DNA of 17,245 nt from NCBI GenBank assembly GCA_900546995.1, contig URFF01000037.1, positions 1 through 17,245 of the forward strand, read 5' to 3'. The first letter of the stretch is position 1, and the number at the start of each line of letters is the position of its first letter. Below, piece by piece: positions 7,312-14,826 of the stretch. This DNA is from an uncultured Sutterella sp. (GTDB taxonomy: Bacteria; Pseudomonadota; Gammaproteobacteria; Burkholderiales; Burkholderiaceae_F). The notes beneath the pieces were generated by a model. The model was not told the origin of the DNA. It did not search any database and saw only the letters and a list, made by a program, of their open reading frames with translations. The position numbers were made by a program, and so were the translations under genes.

Positions 7312-8166
7312 TTATTCAGACTTTGAGGAATCAGATTTTGCGCTGCCCGAATGATCATTGCAGCAGCACTCACCTTCTTCGTGATGGTGGTGATGGTGAC
7401 CTTCGCCGCCACAGCAGCATTCGCCTTCTTCATGATGGTGATGATGACCTTCACCACCGCAGCAGCATTCACCCTCTTCATGATGATGGTGATGATGGCC
7501 TTCGCCACCGCAGCAGCATTCACCCTCTTCGTGATGGTGGTGATGATGGCCTTCGCCACCGCAGCAGCATTCACCCTCTTCATGATGATGGTGATGATGG
7601 CCTTCTCCACCGCAACAGCATTCACCCTCTTCATGATGATGGTGGTGATGATGACCTTCGCCGCCACAGCAGCATTCACCATCTTCGTGATGATGGTGAT
7701 GATGACCGCAACAGCAACCCCCATCGGCATGATGCTTGTGTTTTTGAGGACGAATCGGATCAAAAGGCAATTCTTTTTCTTCAAATTGCAGACCAACGGA
7801 AGAAAGCATCTTCACTAAAGCAATATCTTTGAGTACTGCAAAACCATCATCAACTTTTGCCACACGAATGCCACGGTTAATTAAAGCAACCGCAGCTTCA
7901 GCAGCCATTTCTTCTTCAGCCTTGATCACCAAAATAGGCTCAGGGGCAGCCTCAACGACATAAAAATGACCGGTTTCATCAAGCAAAGCGTCGCCTACTT
8001 CCAATGCGCGCGCGTTTTCGATACTAACTTCAATGGTTTGTCCATTGACGGTCACCTCATTTGGTAAATGGGCTCGTTGCTCGCTAGTTAATGCAATGTG
8101 AGCGGCGCGATCCAAAATGGTCTTTGCCGGCGTTGCTTCCGGAGCTAAGATCTTCGTGATTTTCAT
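7312..8166 (-). CDS. UreE-like protein with expanded Cys3/His6 repeat tail (putative metal-binding protein)
   Basis: 284 residues. Residues 1-140 read like the UreE two-domain fold (nickel metallochaperone for urease): a strand-rich N half containing LEVGDALLDETG (55-66), then VVEAAPEPILVIK, and a C half ending SSVGLQFEEKELPFDP (122-137), which parallels the UreE ending GLTV...PFEP. UreE's GNRH motif, whose His is a metal ligand at the dimer interface, appears as INRG (96-99), so the His is replaced by Gly. The core holds no Cys and only three His. Residues 141-284 are a low-complexity tail: eight CCC triplets (151-153 to 267-269) alternating with seven His runs (6,7,6,6,6,5,6), with unit EEGECCCGGEG plus six His. 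It ends in a Ser/Lys-rich stub. An AGGA Shine-Dalgarno overlaps the radA stop codon 8 nt upstream. Metal binding is very likely. The metal (Ni, Zn, Cu) and the partner are unknown, and no urease gene is in the window. Confidence 0.85.
   Translation of the reverse strand: MKITKILAPEATPAKTILDRAAHIALTSEQRAHLPNEVTVNGQTIEVSIENARALEVGDALLDETGHFYVVEAAPEPILVIKAEEEMAAEAAVALINRGIRVAKVDDGFAVLKDIALVKMLSSVGLQFEEKELPFDPIRPQKHKHHADGGCCCGHHHHHHEDGECCCGGEGHHHHHHHEEGECCCGGEGHHHHHHEEGECCCGGEGHHHHHHEEGECCCGGEGHHHHHHEEGECCCGGEGHHHHHEEGECCCGGEGHHHHHHEEGECCCNDHSGSAKSDSSKSE
7360..7722 (-). repeat. 51-bp in-frame tandem repeat encoding Cys3/His6 units
   Basis: About seven units, each encoding CCC, a Gly/Glu linker and a His run. 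Three consecutive units (7460-7510, 7511-7561, 7562-7612) are exactly 51 bp long. The first and third differ at one position, which is synonymous (Gly codon). The middle one also differs from the first only by CAT/CAC swaps within the His run. Flanking units are 48 or 54 bp because the His run has 5 or 7 codons. This looks like recent unit duplication plus His-codon slippage, with selection keeping the amino-acid pattern. Confidence 0.95.
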
Positions 8167-8174
8167 GGTAGTTC

Positions 8175-9560
8175 CTATGAGTTATAAATGGCGTCAATTG
8201 CGTTACTTAAGCGGTCCACAGCGATAACCTCCAACCCTTCAATGGGCTGCTTAGGCGCATTTGCACGAGGGATAATGGCTTTGGCAAATCCGAGTTTTGC
8301 CGCTTCCTTCAAACGTTCCTGTCCGCGAGGAGCCGGTCGAATTTCTCCTGCCAACCCTACTTCACCGAAAACGACGAGTCCATCCGGTAAAGCTTTATTT
8401 CGCATGGAGGAATAGATGGCTAACAAAACCGCCAAGTCAGCCGCAGGTTCGGTAATTTTAACCCCACCGACAGCGTTGACAAAGACATCCTGATCAAAAC
8501 AGGCCATTCCTGCATGGCGATGCAAAACAGCTAAAAGCATGGCAAGACGTTGCTGATCCAAACCGACCGATAAGCGCTTGGGCGATGGCGAGTGAGTATC
8601 ATCAACCAATGCCTGTACTTCAACAAGTAAGGGGCGTGTACCTTCTTGTGTGACCATAACCGCAGAACCTGGGACATTGGCTTTATGTTCTGATAAAAAG
8701 ATCGCACTTGGATTCGATACACCTCTTAAGCCTCGGTCTGTCATTGCAAAAACGCCGAGTTCATTGACCGCGCCGAAACGGTTTTTAAAAGCGCGGATGA
8801 GTCGAAAGTTCGAGTGGGTGTCACCTTCAAAATAAAGGACTGTATCGACAATGTGTTCCAACACTCGGGGACCGGCTAAACTCCCCTCTTTTGTCACATG
8901 ACCGACAAAAATCAAGGTGCAGCCTTCGCTTTTTGCCAAGCGTGTTAATCTTGCCGAACATTCTCTGACTTGCGTCACCGACCCAGGAGCGGAATCCAAT
9001 TGATTGGAAAAAAGCGTTTGAATCGAGTCAATCACGACAAATTGGGGCTTTTCGGATAAAAGCGTCGACTCGATATTTTCGAGTTGAATTTCGCTCATGA
9101 GCCGCATGCCTTTCGGATCGATCCCTAAGCGTTTGGCACGCATCGCAATCTGGCCGGGTGATTCTTCACCGCTCACATAAAGCGAACCCACACCAAGCTG
9201 CACCAATCGATTCATGACTTGTAAGAGCAATGTGGACTTGCCGATCCCCGGATCGCCGCCCAAAAGGGAAACGCCGCCGGGGACTAAGCCACCTCCCATG
9301 ACACGATCAAACTCAGAAAAGCCCGTCACAATCCGAGGCACTTCCTGAGCCTGAACATCATTGAGATCAAGAACTTTACTTGCAGCAACCAGTCCCCTGT
9401 GTCGGGAATCCGAATAGCGGGCAGCCGCCCCCGTTTCAACGGTGAATTCCTGCAGAGTGTTCCACTCACCGCAATGCGGACAGCGACCGGCCCACTTTAA
9501 AGTGGTCCCGCCGCACTCGGAACAAACCCACTCGACTTTCTTTTTCTTCGATGTCGCCAT
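8175..9560 (-). CDS. radA: RadA, DNA repair ATPase / branch-migration protein
   Basis: RadA is a RecA-related ATPase that processes recombination intermediates and promotes branch migration with RecA. The start MATSKKKK gives 461 residues, against 460 in E. coli. A C4 zinc finger (Cys13, Cys16, Cys27, Cys30) is followed by Walker A GGDPGIGKST (101-110), the RadA-specific KNRFG motif (259-263) and a C-terminal Lon-protease-like domain (from about 340, containing GEVGLAGEIRP). An upstream ATG at 9605 would add 15 residues inside alr. I prefer 9560 because the zinc finger then sits at the family position and the ATG overlaps the alr stop as TAATG, typical of translational coupling. Confidence 0.97.
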   Translation of the reverse strand: MATSKKKKVEWVCSECGGTTLKWAGRCPHCGEWNTLQEFTVETGAAARYSDSRHRGLVAASKVLDLNDVQAQEVPRIVTGFSEFDRVMGGGLVPGGVSLLGGDPGIGKSTLLLQVMNRLVQLGVGSLYVSGEESPGQIAMRAKRLGIDPKGMRLMSEIQLENIESTLLSEKPQFVVIDSIQTLFSNQLDSAPGSVTQVRECSARLTRLAKSEGCTLIFVGHVTKEGSLAGPRVLEHIVDTVLYFEGDTHSNFRLIRAFKNRFGAVNELGVFAMTDRGLRGVSNPSAIFLSEHKANVPGSAVMVTQEGTRPLLVEVQALVDDTHSPSPKRLSVGLDQQRLAMLLAVLHRHAGMACFDQDVFVNAVGGVKITEPAADLAVLLAIYSSMRNKALPDGLVVFGEVGLAGEIRPAPRGQERLKEAAKLGFAKAIIPRANAPKQPIEGLEVIAVDRLSNAIDAIYNS

Positions 9561-10648
9561 TAGTTTTCGTCTTCCACAACTGGAACGCGAAGGGCCAAAG
9601 CACACATCAGCTCATAACCGATGGTTCCGCAAGCGCGAGCCACGGTATTGACCGGGATATTTTTTCCCCAAAGCTCAACAACACTGCCGACGTGAGCATC
9701 TTTAATGTCAGTAATATCGATCGTAAGCATATCCATGGAAACGGAGCCTGCTATCGGAGCGATATGACCTTCTACATAGGTCGGTGTTCCATCGGGCGCA
9801 CGACGAGGATACCCATCGGCGTAGCCGCAAGCCACGACAGCGATTCTTGAAGGCCTTTGAGTGATAAACCGCGAACCGTATCCGATCGCCTCGCCTTTCG
9901 GGACTTCTTGAATCGCCAAAATTTTGGCCGATAAGGTCATGGCAGGGATGATATCGAGCTCTTCACTTGAAATTTTGTCATCCGGGCTTGCGCCGTAAAG
10001 CGCAACGCCGGCACGTACGGCGTCGCCGCCCACTTCGTGCCGCCACAATGTGGCCGCGGAATTGGCCATGCAGACATTTTCATCGTCTTTCGCAAGACGC
10101 CCCATACGAGCAAGCTGCTTGGAAACGGAGGCCGGGTTTTCAGAGAGATAACTGGGTTCGGCATTGGCAAAGTGCGTGACAACCCCCATCACTTGAACGC
10201 CCTTAATTCCAATCAGCTCCTGCTTAATGACTTTTTCTTCCAGCGGTAAAAAGCCCAGCCGATTCATACCCGAATTAACCTTGATATGAACTTTGAGATT
10301 GTGATAAGGCGCATGCTTTTTGAGCATATCAATCATTTCACGGTTGTGAATGATCGTCTCAATGTCGTATTTTTCCAATAGCGGCAAATCGGTTTCGTCA
10401 AAGAACCCTTCAAGCAATAAAATCCGTTTAGTCCAACCGGCCTCGCGCACCGCCTGTGCGTCACACAGATCAATCATCGCGAGCCCATCAGCTTTTTCAA
10501 AAGCATGCATGGCACGAATCAAACCGTGACCGTAAGCATTGGCCTTAACAACGGCCCAAAGCATGCGACCTTCAGCTGCTCGGCGCATGCGTTCCAAATT
10601 ATGTCTGAGAGCGCCCATATGAATGGTGGCGCAGATGGGACGTGGCAT
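9560..10648 (-). CDS. alr: Alanine racemase, PLP-dependent
   Basis: The enzyme interconverts L- and D-alanine, supplying D-Ala for peptidoglycan. In 362 residues it shows the PLP-lysine signature VVKANAYGHG with Lys35, the fold-III TIM barrel, and the second catalytic base Tyr257 in AIGYGSRF. The C-terminal beta domain contains GSVSMDMLTID (301-311). An AAAGGG Shine-Dalgarno precedes the ATG. The stop codon shares its last base with the radA start, so alr, radA and the UreE-like gene appear to be one transcript. It is divergent from lplT across 197 nt. Whether it is the biosynthetic (alr) or catabolic (dadX) paralogue is inferred from the lack of a dadA neighbour. Confidence 0.96.
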   Translation of the reverse strand: MPRPICATIHMGALRHNLERMRRAAEGRMLWAVVKANAYGHGLIRAMHAFEKADGLAMIDLCDAQAVREAGWTKRILLLEGFFDETDLPLLEKYDIETIIHNREMIDMLKKHAPYHNLKVHIKVNSGMNRLGFLPLEEKVIKQELIGIKGVQVMGVVTHFANAEPSYLSENPASVSKQLARMGRLAKDDENVCMANSAATLWRHEVGGDAVRAGVALYGASPDDKISSEELDIIPAMTLSAKILAIQEVPKGEAIGYGSRFITQRPSRIAVVACGYADGYPRRAPDGTPTYVEGHIAPIAGSVSMDMLTIDITDIKDAHVGSVVELWGKNIPVNTVARACGTIGYELMCALALRVPVVEDEN

Positions 10649-10845
10649 AGAATAATCCCTTTAAAAATAGCACCGGTTGACCCGAGGCCAACCAAAAACC
10701 TTTTAATGATAACCCAGCGGCAGACTCAATGAGGAGTTGAGCAGGTCAAATCGAAACTTTTTGATACAGCAATGTAGGTTTCACGGATAAACGTGACTGA
10801 ATAATGCTGTTACAATGAAAAAATTCGTTCAGAAAGTAGATTTGT
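10649..10845. promoter_or_regulatory. Divergent alr/lplT intergenic region
   Basis: Promoters for both directions should lie here, but none is strong. For lplT (plus) the best -10 is TACAAT (10811-10816), with no good -35 at 16-18 nt. A TTGATA at 10761-10766 pairs only with a weak GATAAA at 19 nt. For alr (minus) a TATCAT about 60 nt upstream of the ATG is a possible -10. I see no clear operator or RNA structure. Confidence 0.3.
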
Positions 10846-12165
10846 ATGAAACGTGGCTTTTATTCAATCATGTGTGCGCAGTTCTTGTCGAGCTTAGCCG
10901 ACAACGCTCTGCTTATCGCAGCCATTGCTTTGCTCGCTCAGCTTCAAGCGCCCGATTGGATGACGCCGCTTCTCAAACTCTTTTTTGTTCTGAGCTACAT
11001 CTGTCTGGCCGCTTATGTTGGACTTTTCGCGGATTCGATGCCCAAAGGACGGGTCATGTTTCTCACCAACATGCTTAAGGTGGTCGGCTGTCTTTTAATG
11101 CTTTTCGGCTCACACCCGCTGCTGGCCTACGCCGTCGTGGGTATTGGGGCGGCCGCTTATTCACCGGCCAAATACGGCATCCTCACCGAACTCTTACCCC
11201 CTGTAAAACTCGTGCTGGCAAACAGTTGGATCGAGGGGCTTACGGTTGCATCCATTATTTTAGGGGTGGTGCTTGGCGGCGTGCTCATTAGTGACGCGGT
11301 AAGCTACGCCATCCTTCATAGCGGTTTTCCCTTTGAGGCACTTGGAATTGCCACGCCCGCGCAAGCGGCCATCTCGATCATTGTTTTGGTTTATCTGGGA
11401 GCTGCCGCCGTTAACTTGCTAATTCCTGATACCGGTGCCCGTTATCCCAAAGCGGACTTTCGGCCGATTGAAACACTTAAGACGTTTTATAAAAGCTGCA
11501 TGACTCTGTGGCACGACCGTCTGGGGCAGATTTCTCTGTCGGTGACCACTTTATTTTGGGGAGCCGGTGCCGTTTTGCAATTCCTCGTGTTGAAATGGGC
11601 CGAAGTCGCCCTCGGAATGAATCTCTCGGAAGGCGCTATTTTACAAGCAGTGGTCAGTATCGGCATTGCCATCGGTGCGGTTTTAGCCGCTCAACTGGTC
11701 TCTTTGAAAGACTCGTTGAAGGTGTTGCCGATGGGCATTGTCATGGGTGTTCTCGTTTCCTGCTCGGCGTATTTCAATCAGAGTATGGTTCCTGCGGGCG
11801 GCATTGATCTCTTCGGTTGCCTTATCACTTGGCCGATGTTGATCGCCTCTGCGGTTTTAGTGACCGTTGGTATTTGCGCGGGCTTTTTCGTTGTGCCGAT
11901 GAACGCTTTGTTGCAGCATCGAGGCTACGTTTTGATGAGTGCCGGCAAATCAATCGCCGTTCAGAATTTCAACGAGAATCTATCCATTCTGATTATGCTC
12001 GGCATCTACTCGCTTTTGATTCATTTTAATCTGAGTGCGCCGGCAACGATGGTCATTTTCGGCATTTTCGTGATTGCTTCCATGTTCCTGGTTATTCTCA
12101 AACATCACGTCAATCAAAAAGAATACGATTCCACTCACCTTATCGGTGAAGAAAAGCGCCACTAA
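10846..12165 (+). CDS. lplT: Lysophospholipid transporter LplT (MFS superfamily)
   Basis: This inner-membrane flippase moves lysophospholipids inward for re-acylation. The 439-residue protein opens with MKRGFYSIMCAQFLSSLADNAL, closely resembling LplT. It carries about 12 hydrophobic segments, a charged loop after the second one (FADSMPKGRV), and AAYSPAKYGILTELLPP in the N-terminal half, as expected for the family. The C-terminus is cytoplasmic and charged (EYDSTHLIGEEKRH). No aas acyltransferase is adjacent, unlike in E. coli. Adjacency to alr/radA and udg looks like the betaproteobacterial arrangement. The Shine-Dalgarno is weak (AAAG). Convergent with udg, with only 8 nt between stop codons. 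Confidence 0.92.
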   Translation: MKRGFYSIMCAQFLSSLADNALLIAAIALLAQLQAPDWMTPLLKLFFVLSYICLAAYVGLFADSMPKGRVMFLTNMLKVVGCLLMLFGSHPLLAYAVVGIGAAAYSPAKYGILTELLPPVKLVLANSWIEGLTVASIILGVVLGGVLISDAVSYAILHSGFPFEALGIATPAQAAISIIVLVYLGAAAVNLLIPDTGARYPKADFRPIETLKTFYKSCMTLWHDRLGQISLSVTTLFWGAGAVLQFLVLKWAEVALGMNLSEGAILQAVVSIGIAIGAVLAAQLVSLKDSLKVLPMGIVMGVLVSCSAYFNQSMVPAGGIDLFGCLITWPMLIASAVLVTVGICAGFFVVPMNALLQHRGYVLMSAGKSIAVQNFNENLSILIMLGIYSLLIHFNLSAPATMVIFGIFVIASMFLVILKHHVNQKEYDSTHLIGEEKRH

Positions 12166-12173
12166 TTTAAATT

Positions 12174-13043
12174 TTAAGTGCCCAAGAGCTGATGTTTGGC
12201 CGACATAAAGTCTCGCCAAGCAGCGGCTTTTTCTGTCGGTGAACGCAAAAGATAAGACGGATGGTAAGTGACGATGACAGGCACATTGCGCCCGTTAATC
12301 GTCATGCTGTGCGTTTTTTGTCTGAGCCGCCCCATCGATTCCATGGTGTTGAGTAGCGTATGCGCGGCAATTCGACCGGAAAGAATCACGACTTTGGGGT
12401 CGATTAACTGAAGTTGACGATCCAGATAAGCGCGGCAAGCCGCGATTTCATCTTCCATCGGGTCACGATTGTTGGGCGGGCGGCATTTCAACACATTGAT
12501 GATTGCAACGTCTTTACCGCGCACCAACCCCAAGGCATGAAGAATATTTTCCAAAAGCTCTCCGCTTTTTCCGACAAAGGGCTTGCCCTGCAGGTCTTCG
12601 TCACGACCGGGGGCTTCTCCAACAATAACGAGCTTGGCTGTGGGCTCTGCAGTGCCGAAAACCGTCGACAGTCGGGACTGGCACAAGATTTTGCAGGCCT
12701 GACAGCGGCTCACCATCTCTTGTAATTGAGACCAATTAGCCGTAGCGATTTTTTCACGATCGGCCGGATTAAAACTAACCGTCTGCTCGGACGTGACTGG
12801 TTCTGCTTTCGGAATCGCTCGACTCAAAGGAGGCTGAGCGACAAACGACTCCATTTTTTTGACGGAACTCGCTTCCGACTGAGTCTCGCTTCGAACCTGC
12901 TCAGGTTCTTTTAATGTTTGAATTTTTGCTTCGTCACGAGCAATCGCCTGCGGCGACAAGGGATCATCCTCATCGCGTGCGATCCATAAAGGACCGATGT
13001 TCATGGCCATCCATAAACGGGCGTTTTGCTCTGAATACGTCAT
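12174..13043 (-). CDS. Family 4 uracil-DNA glycosylase (Fe-S)
   Basis: It excises uracil from DNA, the first step of base excision repair. Of 289 residues, the first 105 are a polar N-terminal extension beginning with ARLWMAMNIGPLW, as in betaproteobacterial homologues. The catalytic domain follows. The Fe-S cluster ligands are Cys114, Cys117, Cys187 and Cys203. Motif 1 is GEAPGRDED (142-150) and motif 2 is HPSYLL (261-266), both family 4 hallmarks. The start codon overlaps the rimI stop by 4 nt (ATGA), giving translational coupling in tsaB-rimI-udg. The linker (about 45-95) is low-complexity, rich in Ser/Glu/Gln. Confidence 0.94.
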   Translation of the reverse strand: MTYSEQNARLWMAMNIGPLWIARDEDDPLSPQAIARDEAKIQTLKEPEQVRSETQSEASSVKKMESFVAQPPLSRAIPKAEPVTSEQTVSFNPADREKIATANWSQLQEMVSRCQACKILCQSRLSTVFGTAEPTAKLVIVGEAPGRDEDLQGKPFVGKSGELLENILHALGLVRGKDVAIINVLKCRPPNNRDPMEDEIAACRAYLDRQLQLIDPKVVILSGRIAAHTLLNTMESMGRLRQKTHSMTINGRNVPVIVTYHPSYLLRSPTEKAAAWRDFMSAKHQLLGT

Positions 13044-13489
13044 AACAATAAGTTCTTTTGCATCACGATCGCATCTTCGTGACCAGTTTCAGTCGGATAG
13101 TACCCTTTACGTCGGGAAATTTCTTTAAATCCCATTTTCTCATAAAGCGATCGAGCGGGTCGATTGCTAACCCGAACTTCTAAGAAAAGGTACTCAGCCC
13201 CCTTTTTCATCAGATCAGCGCACATCCCTTCAATAAGCATCTGCGCATAACCTTTATGTCTAAATGTGGGGGCGATGGCAATTGAAAGTAACTCGGCCTG
13301 TTCGAAAATCTGCATGTAAACGGCAAAACCGACCGTCACCGCCCCTTCCTTCACCAACAGAAAATGATGCCCCGCTTCAAAGGAGGATTGAAATTGCTCT
13401 CTTGTCCAAGCGAACTCAAAAGATTGCGAATCAATTTCCGCGACACGATCCAGGTCGGAAATGGAGCCCTCAATCAACTCGACCGTCAC
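13040..13489 (-). CDS. rimI: RimI, GNAT N-alpha-acetyltransferase
   Basis: It transfers acetyl from acetyl-CoA to the N-terminus of ribosomal protein S18 and some other proteins. The 149-residue GNAT fold has the acetyl-CoA loop FRHKGYAQ (76-83), catalytic-position Glu104 and Tyr116 matching E. coli RimI, and the RimI-like ending RRKGYYPTETGHEDAIVM. The start codon is GTG at 13489, overlapping the tsaB stop as GTGA, with a GGGGA Shine-Dalgarno inside the end of tsaB. Its position between tsaB and udg supports this name over other GNATs. Confidence 0.94.
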   Translation of the reverse strand: MTVELIEGSISDLDRVAEIDSQSFEFAWTREQFQSSFEAGHHFLLVKEGAVTVGFAVYMQIFEQAELLSIAIAPTFRHKGYAQMLIEGMCADLMKKGAEYLFLEVRVSNRPARSLYEKMGFKEISRRKGYYPTETGHEDAIVMQKNLLL

Positions 13490-14178
13490 AGCTTTTCCCC
13501 TTGCGCTCTTTCTTTAATGGTAAGAGCAACGCGATCTCTAACATAAAGGGGTGCGGCCAAATCACTCTTAATCCAAAGCGCTTGAGAGGTTTCTTGCGTA
13601 TCCAAATACCACTGAATCATCGATTGAGCATCAGGATGAGCGTAAAGCGCTGGGATCTCAAAATTCATTGGATAGACACCGATTGCCGTGCCGACAACTA
13701 AGGACGCTTGACTTTGGCGGACCCAATCAGGCGCCTCTTCGGGCTTGGTAATTTGTTCCTGGCTAACACAGTGAAACCCGTTTTCATCGCATTGATATAA
13801 AGCTGCGTAACACTCACTCATTCGAGCGTCATTTAAGACAGCGATGCGTTTATTGAGTTGACGGTGCTTATAACCGGTCGCAAGCAATGTTCCGACCGGT
13901 AAGACTTTTTTGTCCAGGCCAAATCCCAACCCTTGCGCGACGCCACAGGCGATTCTCAATCCGGTAAAGGAACCGGGACCGGCACCGAAAAGAATACCGT
14001 CAATCGCCTTTAAACGGATGCCTGCTGAGTTCACAAACTCATCAATCCACGGTAATAACACGTTCGAATGACCGTTTCCAAGCTTTTCTGTCTGAGTGAA
14101 ATAACGGTTATCAGCATAGAGGGCGACCGAGCAAAACTCCGTCGAGGTATCAAAAGCAAGAAGAGTAGGCGATGACAT
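13486..14178 (-). CDS. tsaB: TsaB, tRNA t6A biosynthesis subunit
   Basis: TsaB is a non-catalytic ASKHA-fold protein that partners with TsaD and TsaE to put threonylcarbamoyl on A37 of ANN-decoding tRNAs. The 230-residue product shows LLAFDTSTEFCSVAL (6-20), the GHSNVLLP segment (36-43) and FGAGPGSFTGLRI (64-76), the family signature. First gene of the coupled tsaB-rimI-udg set. The region before the ATG has only a weak Shine-Dalgarno (GAAA). A -10-like TAAGAT lies about 35 nt upstream without a convincing -35. Confidence 0.95.
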   Translation of the reverse strand: MSSPTLLAFDTSTEFCSVALYADNRYFTQTEKLGNGHSNVLLPWIDEFVNSAGIRLKAIDGILFGAGPGSFTGLRIACGVAQGLGFGLDKKVLPVGTLLATGYKHRQLNKRIAVLNDARMSECYAALYQCDENGFHCVSQEQITKPEEAPDWVRQSQASLVVGTAIGVYPMNFEIPALYAHPDAQSMIQWYLDTQETSQALWIKSDLAAPLYVRDRVALTIKERAQGEKL

Positions 14179-14222
14179 GGTGTTTCAATTCAAAAAATAC
14201 CTCGTCATCTTAGCATGCGACA

Positions 14223-14257
14223 AAGAAAAAGGCTGGAGAAAACCACTTCATCCAGCC
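14223..14257 (-). terminator. Rho-independent terminator after the secreted-protein gene
   Basis: A 7-bp stem (GGCTGGA with TCCAGCC, 14231-14237 and 14251-14257) has a 13-nt loop and is followed on the minus strand by TTTTTCTTTG. It lies 18 nt past the stop codon of the gene at 14275-14826 and before tsaB on the same strand, so it should insulate the two units. Confidence 0.75.
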
Positions 14258-14274
14258 ACTTTGACAAGAAGATT

Positions 14275-14826
14275 TTATTGCGCCGATCGAGCGGTCTCTT
14301 GATCGCTATCGGGCGACAACGGCGTCACAACCACCGACGGTGCGCCGTGCCGGTAGTGATATATTTGAACGTGCATCTCTCGAATTTGTTGGCGCATCAA
14401 ATCGCGCTCTTCAGGACTTAACACATGTTCCTGTCTTGGCGCCGGGCCACCATGCCCACGATAGCGACAGTTATCGGGCGATACAAACCGTGAGCGAAAT
14501 TCAGCATTTTCTCTCGGAGACAACTCAGCCCTCATCGCTCGTCGATCAGCATTAGTCATGCTGCGCCAATAACGCTTTTTCATGCCATTGGATAAAAAAG
14601 GCCAAATCTCAGCCCTTTCTTTAGCGGTCATATTGCGCCACAACTTCGGTTGGTTCTCTGACTGAGGTAAGGCAAAAAGAAGATCCTCAGGAGCAACATA
14701 TCGCTGTATAGACTCCGCTCCCAGAGAATCAGCTGTATGAACAAAGAGCGGATGGGCGCAGGCTGCACAGCAGCAACCGGCTGCAGCCAGCGTCAAAACC
14801 GTTTTTGTTAAATGCCTAAATTGCAT
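14275..14826 (-). CDS. Small exported protein of unknown function (DUF3106-like pattern)
   Basis: 183 residues with a clear export signal: basic start (MQFRHLTK), hydrophobic core (VLTLAAAG), then a Cys cluster at 18-20 and 23. Cleavage could be by signal peptidase II at Cys18 (AAG-C, a weak lipobox) or by signal peptidase I after ACA (24). The mature part carries repeated Trp/Arg/Met motifs (W-x-x-M-T-x-x-E/D-R at 63-72 and 87-95), recalling the proteobacterial DUF3106 pattern, then a His/Tyr/Arg-rich end. I cannot assign a function. A strong AAAGGAAG Shine-Dalgarno lies 5 nt from the ATG, and a perfect 18-bp palindrome sits just upstream of it. Divergent from the ompR-like regulator. Confidence 0.75.
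   Translation of the reverse strand: MQFRHLTKTVLTLAAAGCCCAACAHPLFVHTADSLGAESIQRYVAPEDLLFALPQSENQPKLWRNMTAKERAEIWPFLSNGMKKRYWRSMTNADRRAMRAELSPRENAEFRSRFVSPDNCRYRGHGGPAPRQEHVLSPEERDLMRQQIREMHVQIYHYRHGAPSVVVTPLSPDSDQETARSAQ

Noticed and set aside
7360..7722. CRISPR-like periodic repeat
   Set aside because: The 51-bp period is tandem with no unique spacers and lies wholly inside a coding frame.
7266..7832. Long open frames in other frames and on the plus strand across the His/Cys repeat, encoding Ala/Ile/Thr-, Met/Phe/Ala- or Asp/His-rich products
   Set aside because: A stop-free repeat whose length is a multiple of 3 keeps several frames open. These products are low-complexity and lack start context, and the UreE-like frame alone has a recognisable N-terminal domain and Shine-Dalgarno.
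7312..8166. SlyD, which also ends in a His/Cys-rich metal-binding tail
   Set aside because: The N-terminal half shows no FKBP/IF-domain sequence and instead follows the UreE pattern (LEVGD, PFDP).
9561..9605. RadA extension of 15 residues starting inside alr
   Set aside because: The downstream ATG overlaps the alr stop as TAATG and places the zinc finger at the family position.
10815..11078. Alternative plus-strand open frame overlapping the lplT start
   Set aside because: It is a shifted reading of lplT with no matching protein character.
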